Shown in pieces: positions 43,758 to 51,088 of a stretch of DNA of 64,000 bases. Numbering within the stretch: the first letter of the stretch is position 1; each line of letters starts with the position of its first letter. Both the position numbers and the translations under genes were made by a program. Below the pieces are notes generated by a model. That model was given only the letters and a program-made list of their open reading frames with translations, had not been told where the DNA came from and did not search any database. Source of the stretch: Halobacterium zhouii (GTDB lineage Archaea; Halobacteriota; Halobacteria; Halobacteriales; Halobacteriaceae); assembly GCF_021249405.1 (NCBI RefSeq), contig NZ_CP089593.1:2445168-2509167 (forward strand). Reading direction: 5' to 3'.

Positions 43758-44259
43758 CTACTTACCACCGACCGCTAGATGGCGGTGTGCTGAAGCGAGT
43801 CGAAACGGTCTGTTGGTCGGTCGTCGACGCCGGGCCGCGGCGTCGAGTAATCGTTACCAAACGGTCCGCGCTGGAAGCGTTAATCATCGTCACTTCGGGT
43901 AGGACAGACCTACCTCAAGAGGATATTGACGAACTGCATACCAGCCGATTACCAGCTACACGGAGACACACTGAGATTGGTTACGTTGAACAGGCCAATC
44001 GATTACAGAGTAATTACCTCAATTGCACCGATCGAGAGGGTAGAAAGCGGTCGTTTCCACGAGTAAGCGAATCATACTGGCCAACTCCAGGGTGTGTGGG
44101 GCTGGCGCGGGCGACGAATCGGCGTCGCCACCACTCCAGACGCCGACCGCGGATTTCTGCCGGCGATACCTGCCGTCATCCGGGACGGTGTGGCCGGAGT
44201 ACCGGCGGCGACCGACGCGGCCCTCCTTCTTGAGTTCGCGCAGTGTGTAGCCGAGCAGT
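43758..44259. other. Long intergenic region, AT-richer centre, no convincing gene
   Basis: These 502 bases lie between the divergent GH5 and symporter genes. The middle (about 43850-44070) is less G+C-rich than its surroundings, for example TTAATCATCG, GAGGATATTGACG and CGATTACAGAGTAATTACC. A plus-strand frame is open from 43787 to 44233 but changes character midway to arginine-rich sequence and matches nothing I know. It may hold regulatory sites or decayed coding DNA marking the end of the glycan region. Confidence 0.5.
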
Positions 44260-45567
44260 ATGAGTGCTGTTCGTGCCGCTCGGAGCGCGTGGAGCGCGTA
44301 CCGTGACGTGCCGCTGGTGTACCGTCTCGCCGCCGCGTTCGCGCTCGGTGTGGTGGCCGGACTCGCGGTCGGGCCGCCCATCGAGGCGATAGCGCCGCTC
44401 GGCGAGCTGTTCGTGCGCCTCCTGAAGATGCTCGTGTTGCCCCTCGTGGTGTTCACACTGCTGTCGGGTATCCGGCGCCTGACGCCGTCTCGGATGGGTC
44501 GCATCGGGGGGTCCGTGGTGGCGCTGTACCTCGCGACGACGGCTGTCGCTGCCGTCATCGGCATCGCGGTGGCGAACCTGGTTCAGCCGGGAACGGGCGT
44601 GGAGTTCACGGGCGGCGAGGCGGTGTCCGCGGAGGCGCCGAGTCTCGTCGACGTGTTCCTCGGCATCGTGCCGACGAACCCTGTGAACGCGATGGCGTCC
44701 GGGGACGTGCTGTCGGTCATCTTCTTCGTGACGGCCCTCGGTCTCGGACTCGTGATTGCCCGCGACCGCGCGGACAGCGAGGAGGTCGAGACGTACGCGG
44801 AGGCCATCTTCGCGGGCGCTGCGGCGCTCACGGAGGCGCTGTTCAACGTCGTGTGGGCGGTGATGGAGTACGGCGTCGTCGGGGTGTTCGCGCTCGCCGC
44901 GACCTCCGTTGCTGGACTCGGACTCGACGCGGTGGCGACCCTCGGAACGCTGGTGTTCACGGTGACGCTCGGCGTCGTCGTCCACATCACCGTCACGTAC
45001 CTCGGCATCATCACGGTCGGCGTGCTCGGGCGCTCGCCCGTAGAGTTCCTCGCCGGCGCGAAGGACGCGATGGTGACGGCGTTCGCCACGCGCTCCTCGT
45101 CGGGGACGCTGCCGGTGACGATGCAGCGCGCGGACGAGGCGTTCGGCATCGACGAGAGCCTGTACGGCTTCTCGCTGCCGCTGGGCGCGACCGTGAACAT
45201 GGACGGCGCGGCCATCCGACAGGCCGTGACGGCGGTGTTCGCGGCGAACCTCTTCGGCGTCCCGCTCGGTCTCGGCGAACAGGTGACGCTGCTCGCGACG
45301 GTCGTGTTCGTCTCCATCGGCACGGCGGGCGTGCCCGGTGCGGGGCTGGTGATGCTCACCATCATCCTCGAGTCGCTCGGTCTCCCGCTCACGGTCGTCG
45401 GGTTCGTCGCCGGCGTGGACCCGCTTCTGGGGGCGGTCGCGACGATGAACAACGTCACCGGTGACCTCGCGGTGTCGACGGTCGCCGCGAAGTACAACGA
45501 CGCCATCGACTTCACGACGGGCGTGTGGTCGGGCGGCGGGACGGAGGCGGCCGCGACGGCAGACTGA
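44260..45567 (+). CDS. Dicarboxylate/amino acid:cation symporter (DAACS family)
   Basis: This polytopic transporter of 435 residues couples glutamate, aspartate or C4-dicarboxylate uptake to sodium or protons. Family motifs are LKMLVLPLVVFTLLSGI, the serine-rich re-entrant loop TAFATRSSSGTLPVTM, LPLGATVNMDGAAI (with the NMDG signature) and SIGTAGVPGAGLVML. Also visible is a late GVDPLLGAVATMNNVTGDL. About eight helices and two hairpins are expected. It starts at the ATG at 44260 (MSAVRAARSAWSAYRDV). The substrate cannot be narrowed further. Confidence 0.93.
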   Translation: MSAVRAARSAWSAYRDVPLVYRLAAAFALGVVAGLAVGPPIEAIAPLGELFVRLLKMLVLPLVVFTLLSGIRRLTPSRMGRIGGSVVALYLATTAVAAVIGIAVANLVQPGTGVEFTGGEAVSAEAPSLVDVFLGIVPTNPVNAMASGDVLSVIFFVTALGLGLVIARDRADSEEVETYAEAIFAGAAALTEALFNVVWAVMEYGVVGVFALAATSVAGLGLDAVATLGTLVFTVTLGVVVHITVTYLGIITVGVLGRSPVEFLAGAKDAMVTAFATRSSSGTLPVTMQRADEAFGIDESLYGFSLPLGATVNMDGAAIRQAVTAVFAANLFGVPLGLGEQVTLLATVVFVSIGTAGVPGAGLVMLTIILESLGLPLTVVGFVAGVDPLLGAVATMNNVTGDLAVSTVAAKYNDAIDFTTGVWSGGGTEAAATAD

Positions 45568-45671
45568 CCGTCCAGTGGCCACCGTTGACTGACCAGCGGC
45601 CGCACCTCGCTGACCGCTCCGCCCGGGACGTTGAAGGCCTTCGCCGCCGTTTCTCTGTCCGACCGACGGCG

Positions 45672-47135
45672 ATGCGCGTTCTCCTGATACCGGAGCTCTA
45701 CCGGCCCGACGACCCGAGCGCGAACGGCACGCTCGGCGACGCCGCGGCGTGGGTGCGCGGGTGGCTCGACCGCGACGACTCGCTCCACGTCTACTGGCTG
45801 GTGGCTCCCAACGTCCCCGACGACGCGCTTCTGGCGGGACGAGAGCGCGTCACCGCAATCCGGGCCGACCCGTTCGCTGCTGGTGACCCGGACGCGACTG
45901 ACGACTCGGATGGGCCTGGCCACTCGGACGCGCCGGACATTTTCACCGAGGGCGGGTACACCTGGGACGAACTGCGGGCCATCGAGCGCGAGGTCTACGA
46001 CCGCGGCGCGTATCTCGACTGCGTCGTCGACCAGCGCCGAACTGGCCGGTTCACGCTCCACAAGTGGCTCTGCTGGCAGACCGACCGGTGGGCCGCCGAC
46101 GTAACCCCCTTCGACGTCGTCGCGAACGTCCACGACCTCCAGGTGCCGTTCAAGTACCGCTACTGCGCGTACCGCGGCGCGTTCCAGAGCCAGATGGAAC
46201 TCGCGAGCGCAGCGTTCGCCGACGGCGTCTGGTTCAAGGCTGGCGCCGACGCCCGCCAGTTCCGCGAGCACGCGACCGAGATTCTTCGCGAGGAGGTCGT
46301 CGACGAGACGCTCGACGGCGCACTCGAAACCGGGAGTCCTATAGACTTCTTGGCGTTCGAGGAGCGCTACCGCGAGGAACCCCGGTTTCTCCATCTCGCG
46401 GGGTCGATGTGGGAGAAGAAGGGCGTCGACGAACTGCTCGCGGTCGGGGAGCACCTCCACGCGGAGTTCGGAATCGAGACCATTCTGACGAGCATGGACC
46501 CGATTCCTGACGCGTACGCCGACCGCGACTGGGTGACAGCCCACCCCGAGGCCGACCGGGGGACGTACGAGGCCGCACTGGACCGCGGCGACCTCACGGT
46601 CTGCGCGAGCGAGTACGAGACGATGGCCCGAACGCCCTTCGAGCAGGCCGCCAGCGGGCAGGTGCTCGTGCTCCGCGACGAACTCTGGATCTACGACTGC
46701 GTACCCGAGGACTACCCGCTCGTCGGCGGTCTCAACGACCTCGCGGACGTCGCCGTCGAGGCGGTCGAGAACTGGCAGGATGCGGTCGACGCGAACCGGC
46801 GGCTAGTCGCCCACGTCGAACGCGTCCGCGATCCCGACAGGTCCGCCGAGTGCACCCTCCGCGACCTCCGCGAGCGCGTCGACGGGAAACGCGAGGCGTA
46901 CGCTCTCGACGGCTCTGACGACCCTGTGCGCGCCGCGCTGGACGAGGCCGAACGCGAGGGCCGCGACCGAATCGCGCTCGACGACCTTCGCGAGCGCACC
47001 ACCGCGCACACGGACGACGGCCGGCCAGCCACCGACTCGGCTGACTACGCGCTCGCAGACCTCGTGTACGCGCTGCGCTCGCTGGGCTACCGGGACGGGG
47101 GTAACCCCGGAACGCCGGTGTTCGTCCGGCGGTGA
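45672..47135 (+). CDS. GT-B (GT4-like) glycosyltransferase
   Basis: This 487-residue soluble protein starts at the ATG at 45672 (MRVLLIPELYRPDDPSANGT). The N-terminal half resembles an acceptor-binding Rossmann domain. The second half has LHLAGSMWEKKGVDELLAVG, a YETMARTPFEQAASGQVLVL segment equivalent to the E(x7)E nucleotide-sugar site of GT4 enzymes, and VGGLNDLADVAVEAVENW. A highly acidic insert (about 75-95) and a charged C-terminal extension are halophilic features. Substrate is unknown. It lies 104 bases after the symporter and may add to surface glycan work. Confidence 0.75.
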   Translation: MRVLLIPELYRPDDPSANGTLGDAAAWVRGWLDRDDSLHVYWLVAPNVPDDALLAGRERVTAIRADPFAAGDPDATDDSDGPGHSDAPDIFTEGGYTWDELRAIEREVYDRGAYLDCVVDQRRTGRFTLHKWLCWQTDRWAADVTPFDVVANVHDLQVPFKYRYCAYRGAFQSQMELASAAFADGVWFKAGADARQFREHATEILREEVVDETLDGALETGSPIDFLAFEERYREEPRFLHLAGSMWEKKGVDELLAVGEHLHAEFGIETILTSMDPIPDAYADRDWVTAHPEADRGTYEAALDRGDLTVCASEYETMARTPFEQAASGQVLVLRDELWIYDCVPEDYPLVGGLNDLADVAVEAVENWQDAVDANRRLVAHVERVRDPDRSAECTLRDLRERVDGKREAYALDGSDDPVRAALDEAEREGRDRIALDDLRERTTAHTDDGRPATDSADYALADLVYALRSLGYRDGGNPGTPVFVRR

Positions 47136-47267
47136 CCGTGTCCGTCCGGCGGTAACCCTGTCCGTCGTCGGTGACTGTGTCCGCCCGAAGTAGCGCCGCG
47201 TTCCGGGTGGCTGGCGCTGGAGCGACGGGATTTTCAGGTTTCGACTCCTCGTTTCGAGTAACTGACC

Positions 47268-48044
47268 ATGGGAAACGGAAAGGACCACTACTACAACAAG
47301 TCCAAGCAAGAGGGCTACCGGTCGCGGGCCGCGTACAAGCTCAAGCAACTCGACGACGAACTCGGGTTGCTGTTCGGCGGCGCGACGGTCGTTGACCTCG
47401 GCGCCGCGCCGGGCGGCTGGCTGCAGGTCGCCGCCGAGGAGGCGAACGAACACGGGAAGGTCGTCGGCGTGGACTTCCAGCGCATCGACGACCTCGAGGA
47501 CCCGAAGGCGTCGGTCACGACGCTCCGCGGGGACATGACCGAGGCGGACACCCGCGAGGAGATACGGGAGGTCGCCGGACCGAGCGGCGTGGACGTCGTG
47601 CTCTCGGACATGGCGCCGAACATGACCGGCGAGTACAGCACCGACCACGCGCGCTCCGTCCACCTCGCGCGGATGGCGCTGGACACCGCTCGCGAGGTGC
47701 TGGTCGACGGCGGCCACTTCGCGGTGAAGGTGTTCGACGGCCAGGACTTCGAGGACTTCCTCGCCGACGTGGAGGAGGAGTTCGCGTTCACGCGCGTCAC
47801 CAGCCCCGACGCGTCTCGGGACTCCTCCTCTGAACTGTACGTCGTTGCGAAGAACTTCCTGAACGCGCCGGTCGAAGAAGGCGACACGCTCGCGGTCGAA
47901 ATCGTCGGCGAGGGCGACGAGGGCGACGGCATCGCGAAAGTCGATGGCTACACGCTGTTCGTGGCGGACACCGAGGAGGGCGACACCGTCGACGTCGAGG
48001 TCACGGACGTGAAGCCGAACTTCGGGTTCGCTGAGCAGGTCTGA
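47268..48044 (+). CDS. rlmE: 23S rRNA uridine 2'-O-methyltransferase RlmE with TRAM domain
   Basis: This FtsJ/RrmJ-type SAM enzyme methylates 23S rRNA. The 258 residues start at the ATG at 47268 (MGNGKDHYYNKSKQEGYRSR). FtsJ fold motifs are RSRAAYKLKQLDDE (catalytic Lys region), VVDLGAAPGGWLQVA (SAM site), VVGVDFQRI, DVVLSDMAPNMTG (catalytic Asp) and GGHFAVKVFDG (catalytic Lys). A C-terminal TRAM domain (about 200-258, VEEGDTLAVEIVGEGDEGDG) is typical of archaeal forms and binds RNA. It converges on the lipoprotein gene with 4 bases between stops. Confidence 0.95.
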   Translation: MGNGKDHYYNKSKQEGYRSRAAYKLKQLDDELGLLFGGATVVDLGAAPGGWLQVAAEEANEHGKVVGVDFQRIDDLEDPKASVTTLRGDMTEADTREEIREVAGPSGVDVVLSDMAPNMTGEYSTDHARSVHLARMALDTAREVLVDGGHFAVKVFDGQDFEDFLADVEEEFAFTRVTSPDASRDSSSELYVVAKNFLNAPVEEGDTLAVEIVGEGDEGDGIAKVDGYTLFVADTEEGDTVDVEVTDVKPNFGFAEQV

Positions 48045-48048
48045 GTTC

Positions 48049-49206
48049 TCAGTTCTCCGTCTCCAGTTCGTCTCGGAGACGTTCGAACGTCGGTGTGTGG
48101 AACACGACGTAGATACCGGCGGCGTCGTCGACGCGCGCCGAGACCTCGTTCTCGTCGGCGTCGGCGCTCCCGTCGAGGCGCTCGAAGGTGTCGCTGTTCT
48201 GTCCGAGTCGGTAGAGCGCGAGTTCGGACTCGCTGGCGTTCGCCGGAAGTCGCGATTCGTTGTACCCGAGCGTGACGTACGCGTGGTCGTGGTCGGTCGA
48301 CGTCTCGACGTACGCGTACCAGCCGACGATGGCGTCGGAGAGCGGGTCGTCGGCGGTGGCGATGGGTCCGACATCGAGGTCGCTGCTGTCGGCGTGTCCC
48401 GGCACGCCGACGAGCGTCACGAGGCCGCGGGAGTCGCCGGAGTACCCCAGGGGAACGGGGTCGGTGACGCGGCGCTGGTCGTCCCTGAACCCCTCGTACT
48501 CGCCGTGGCGGCGTGCGTCGGCCACCCAGTCCGGGGTCGTGACGGTGGTCCCGCCGACCGCGGAGAACGTGGCCGAGACGGCCACTCGGTTCCCACCAGT
48601 CACGAGCGTCCGCTGGGCGCTGACGACGCGGCCTGCCGGCGTGACGAGCACGGTGCCGTTGGGGGCGTCCCCCTCGGTGACGCCGCGCGGTTCGACGGTG
48701 AGTCGCCACAGGGTGCGTCCGTCGCGCTCCACGGTACCGTTCAGTGTCAGGTTGCCCGTGACCCCGCTCGATGGGTCGAGTGCAATCCGTAGCGCAGTCG
48801 GTTCGGCGTACGCCTCGTGGACGGTCTGTCCGCCCCTCGACCAGTTCGTGACTGTGTACTCGACGCCGCGGGGACCGTCGATGCGCTCGTATTGCCGGCC
48901 GTCGACGACGATGATAGTCACGCTGGGCGTGATCGTTCCGACGACGGCGGTGTCGTTCGCGCCGACCCGCACCTGCTGGCCGGTCTCGGCGCCCGCGACG
49001 CTGCCGCTGGTCTCGACGGTGAACGACTGGTTGGCGAGCGCCGCTCTGTGCGCCTCGAGGAGTCGCGTCCCGTTCACGCCGTCCTCGGTGACACCCGGGG
49101 GGAGTGACGGTGAGCCGTCATTCCCTCCGAAGAACGGCCCGAGCGGGCCGCTACAGCCGGCGAGTACCACGAGTGCTGTGATCACGAGAACTCTTCTTCC
49201 TGTCAT
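48049..49206 (-). CDS. PPGV-motif surface lipoprotein, paralogue 1
   Basis: This 385-residue lipoprotein starts at the ATG at 49206 (MTGRRVLVITALVVLAGCSG) with lipobox LAGC at about residue 18. The mature protein opens with GGNDGSPSLPPGVTEDGVNG and TRLLEAHRAALANQSFTVET, shared with the gene at 49282. A beta-rich region (about 60-250) ends in TTVTTPDWVADARRHGE. An extra C-terminal module with GVPGHADSSDLDVGPIATAD and VYVVFHTPTFERLRDELETE is absent from the neighbour. The fold resembles outer-surface LolA/LppX-like lipoproteins, but I cannot assign a function. Confidence 0.82.
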   Translation of the reverse strand: MTGRRVLVITALVVLAGCSGPLGPFFGGNDGSPSLPPGVTEDGVNGTRLLEAHRAALANQSFTVETSGSVAGAETGQQVRVGANDTAVVGTITPSVTIIVVDGRQYERIDGPRGVEYTVTNWSRGGQTVHEAYAEPTALRIALDPSSGVTGNLTLNGTVERDGRTLWRLTVEPRGVTEGDAPNGTVLVTPAGRVVSAQRTLVTGGNRVAVSATFSAVGGTTVTTPDWVADARRHGEYEGFRDDQRRVTDPVPLGYSGDSRGLVTLVGVPGHADSSDLDVGPIATADDPLSDAIVGWYAYVETSTDHDHAYVTLGYNESRLPANASESELALYRLGQNSDTFERLDGSADADENEVSARVDDAAGIYVVFHTPTFERLRDELETEN

Positions 49207-49281
49207 ATTCGGGCTGTGCGCGCCGCTGTGTGATAAACTCCCAGTCAGCAATACTGACACGTACGGGTTCGGACGTCGAGC

Positions 49282-50031
49282 TTACTCGAACCCGACGCGC
49301 GTCCCCGATTCGTTGGCTTCGTCGACCCACTCCGGACGGGTCACTGTGGTCGCGCCGACGTCAGAGATGGTGATAGTGACGTTGCCGGTGTCGTTCGGCC
49401 GTTCGATGGTGACGCTGATCTTCTCGACGCGGCCGGACGGTGCGACGACTGCACGCCCGTCGAAGCGGCTCGCGTCAGAAAGCTGGCTGGACTCGTTGAC
49501 ACTTGTGGCGTCGAGCACCCAGCACGTGCCGGCGCGACAGTCCGTGGTGCCACTCGTCTTCCACTCTCCGGCCGCGAGCAGGATGCGAAGTTCGTGCGGC
49601 CGGACGTACCGGTCGGCGAACGGCGCGCCGTCGGCGCCGGAGCGGTTCACGACGCGGTACTGGGTCTCGCCGTCGCGCTCGTCGAGTTCGTACTGCACGC
49701 CGTCCACGAAGAAGTACGCCTCCGTCTGGTGGGACTTCTCGATGTGAATCGCTGCGCGTTCGCGGTTCGGCCCGATGGTCGCGACGACGTCGGCCTGTGC
49801 GCTACTCGCGGAGAGGTTGTACTCGAGCGTAAAACTCTCCCCGTCGAGCGATTCGACGTGCGCGTCCATGAGGGTCGTGGCGTTTACGCTGTCATCGGTG
49901 ACGCCTGGGGGAAGCGAGGGGTTGCCGCCGTCGGCGTCACCACCGTTATCACTGGCAATCGGTCCAAGCGCGCCGTTACAGCCGGCGAGCGCGACGAGAA
50001 GGACGAGCACGAGGGATCTGACGTCTGTCAT
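49282..50031 (-). CDS. PPGV-motif surface lipoprotein, paralogue 2
   Basis: This 249-residue lipoprotein starts MTDVRSLVLVLLVALAGCNG with lipobox LAGC at about residue 18. The block NPSLPPGVTDDSVNATTLMD and AHVESLDGESFTLEYNLSAS matches the downstream neighbour and the membrane-anchored protein at 6819. It ends TTVTRPEWVDEANESGTRVG, the point where paralogue 1 continues into an extra module. It is 75 bases upstream of paralogue 1 on the same strand, so a tandem duplication with later divergence is likely. Confidence 0.82.
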   Translation of the reverse strand: MTDVRSLVLVLLVALAGCNGALGPIASDNGGDADGGNPSLPPGVTDDSVNATTLMDAHVESLDGESFTLEYNLSASSAQADVVATIGPNRERAAIHIEKSHQTEAYFFVDGVQYELDERDGETQYRVVNRSGADGAPFADRYVRPHELRILLAAGEWKTSGTTDCRAGTCWVLDATSVNESSQLSDASRFDGRAVVAPSGRVEKISVTIERPNDTGNVTITISDVGATTVTRPEWVDEANESGTRVGFE

Positions 50032-50117
50032 TTTCGAACCGTGTGCAGCGTCAGATAATAAACCTCGATTTCAGCTCGTTGACGGGAATGGGTGTGGGCG
50101 TGGCCGAACGGGCGCGC

Positions 50118-50840
50118 TTAGTCCGCCGTCGAGACGGCCGCGGGGTCGCGCTCGCGGAACGCCCCCACCACGGCGTAGACGAACGGCGTGTCGACGACCG
50201 CGATGGCGAGTTTCAGGAGATACTGGCCGACGACGAGCGAGAGGATCTGGTCGGTCGAGTAGACGGTACCGACGCCCAGCACGGCGGGCGCGATGGCGAA
50301 CGCGACGGTGACGAAGATGACCGTGTCGATGGCCTGGCTGGTCGCGGTGGAGCCGACGTTCCGGAGCCACAGCATCTCGCCGTCGGTGCGCTCGCGGATG
50401 GCGTGGAACGCGAGCACGTCCCAGTTCTGGCTCACGACGTACGCGAGCAGGCTCCCGACGACGATGTTCGCGCTCGACCACAGCACGCGGGCGAACGCGT
50501 CCTGACCGACGCCCGAAAAGGGCGCGATGGGCGCTTCGATGGTGGTGTAGACGAGGCCGAGCATCACGAGCGTCATCGCGAACCCGACGTTCACCATTAC
50601 CTGGGCGGCCCGCCGGCCGTACAACTCCGAGTAGCAGTCCGACGCGAAGAACGTCAGGGCGTACGCCAGCGCGGCGCCTGGGAGCACCAGCGCAGACCCC
50701 GTGAGCGGGAGCGTGAGGCCGAACGGCACGTCGAACATGAGGAGTTTCGACGCGGTCAACTGGGCGGTCACCAGCGCGGTGACGAACAGGCCGACGAGAG
50801 CGACCCGGCCCGTCTCGGTGCGGGCGTCACTCCTCACCAT
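50118..50840 (-). CDS. Queuosine/archaeosine-precursor-type transporter (YhhQ/VUT family)
   Basis: This 240-residue membrane protein has about six helices and family signatures VTAQLTASKLLMFDVPFGLT, LTFFASDCYSELYGRRAAQV, SLLAYVVSQNWDVLAFHAIR and NVGSTATSQAIDTVIFVTVA. YhhQ-family members import deazapurine precursors (preQ0 type) used for queuosine, or archaeosine in archaea. It starts at the ATG at 50840 (MVRSDARTETGRVALVG). The start lies inside the end of a CopG-like gene, so the two are translationally coupled. Confidence 0.88.
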   Translation of the reverse strand: MVRSDARTETGRVALVGLFVTALVTAQLTASKLLMFDVPFGLTLPLTGSALVLPGAALAYALTFFASDCYSELYGRRAAQVMVNVGFAMTLVMLGLVYTTIEAPIAPFSGVGQDAFARVLWSSANIVVGSLLAYVVSQNWDVLAFHAIRERTDGEMLWLRNVGSTATSQAIDTVIFVTVAFAIAPAVLGVGTVYSTDQILSLVVGQYLLKLAIAVVDTPFVYAVVGAFRERDPAAVSTAD

Positions 50841-51006
50841 CGTCTAACCTCCCGTGGCGGTCGTCGATGTCGTCGAGCAGGTCCAGGGTCTTCCGGACGG
50901 ACGCGCGGACGGCGTCGCTCCGGTTCACGAACTTGCCGTCGTCGCCGACGTGGTCGTCGAGGTCACCGAGGAGCTCCCCGGGAATCTCGACGCTTATCTT
51001 GGGCAT
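50827..51006 (-). CDS. Ribbon-helix-helix (CopG-like) regulator
   Basis: This small protein of 59 residues starts at the ATG at 51006 (MPKISVEIPGELLGDLDDHV). It has the RHH layout: an N-terminal beta strand (PKISVEIP), helix 1 (ELLGDLDDHVGDDGKF), the VNRSDAVRASVRKTLDLLDD turn and helix 2, then an acidic tail. It overlaps the transporter start by 14 bases. A TATA-like GAGTTAAGG lies just upstream. It probably binds DNA as a dimer and may autoregulate this two-gene operon. Confidence 0.85.
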   Translation of the reverse strand: MPKISVEIPGELLGDLDDHVGDDGKFVNRSDAVRASVRKTLDLLDDIDDRHGRLDDGEE

Positions 51007-51029
51007 ACGACGAGAATACTGTGCGAATA

Positions 51030-51038
51030 CCTTAACTC
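51030..51038 (-). promoter_or_regulatory. TATA box of the copG-like/transporter operon
   Basis: On the minus strand GAGTTAAGG (51030-51038) is centred about 28 bases before the ATG at 51006, again without a ribosome binding site. The intervening GTATTCGCACAGTATTC has a repeated GTATTC word that could be an operator half-site. Confidence 0.45.
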
Positions 51039-51088
51039 GTTCGTCCCGCCGTGACGGCGCCGCGGAACCGGCCGTGAAAGCGACCGCG

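Noticed and set aside
43787..44233. Open plus-strand frame of 148 codons before the symporter gene
   Set aside because: Composition switches midway to arginine-rich sequence, no start signal or family resemblance, and the region reads better as intergenic DNA.
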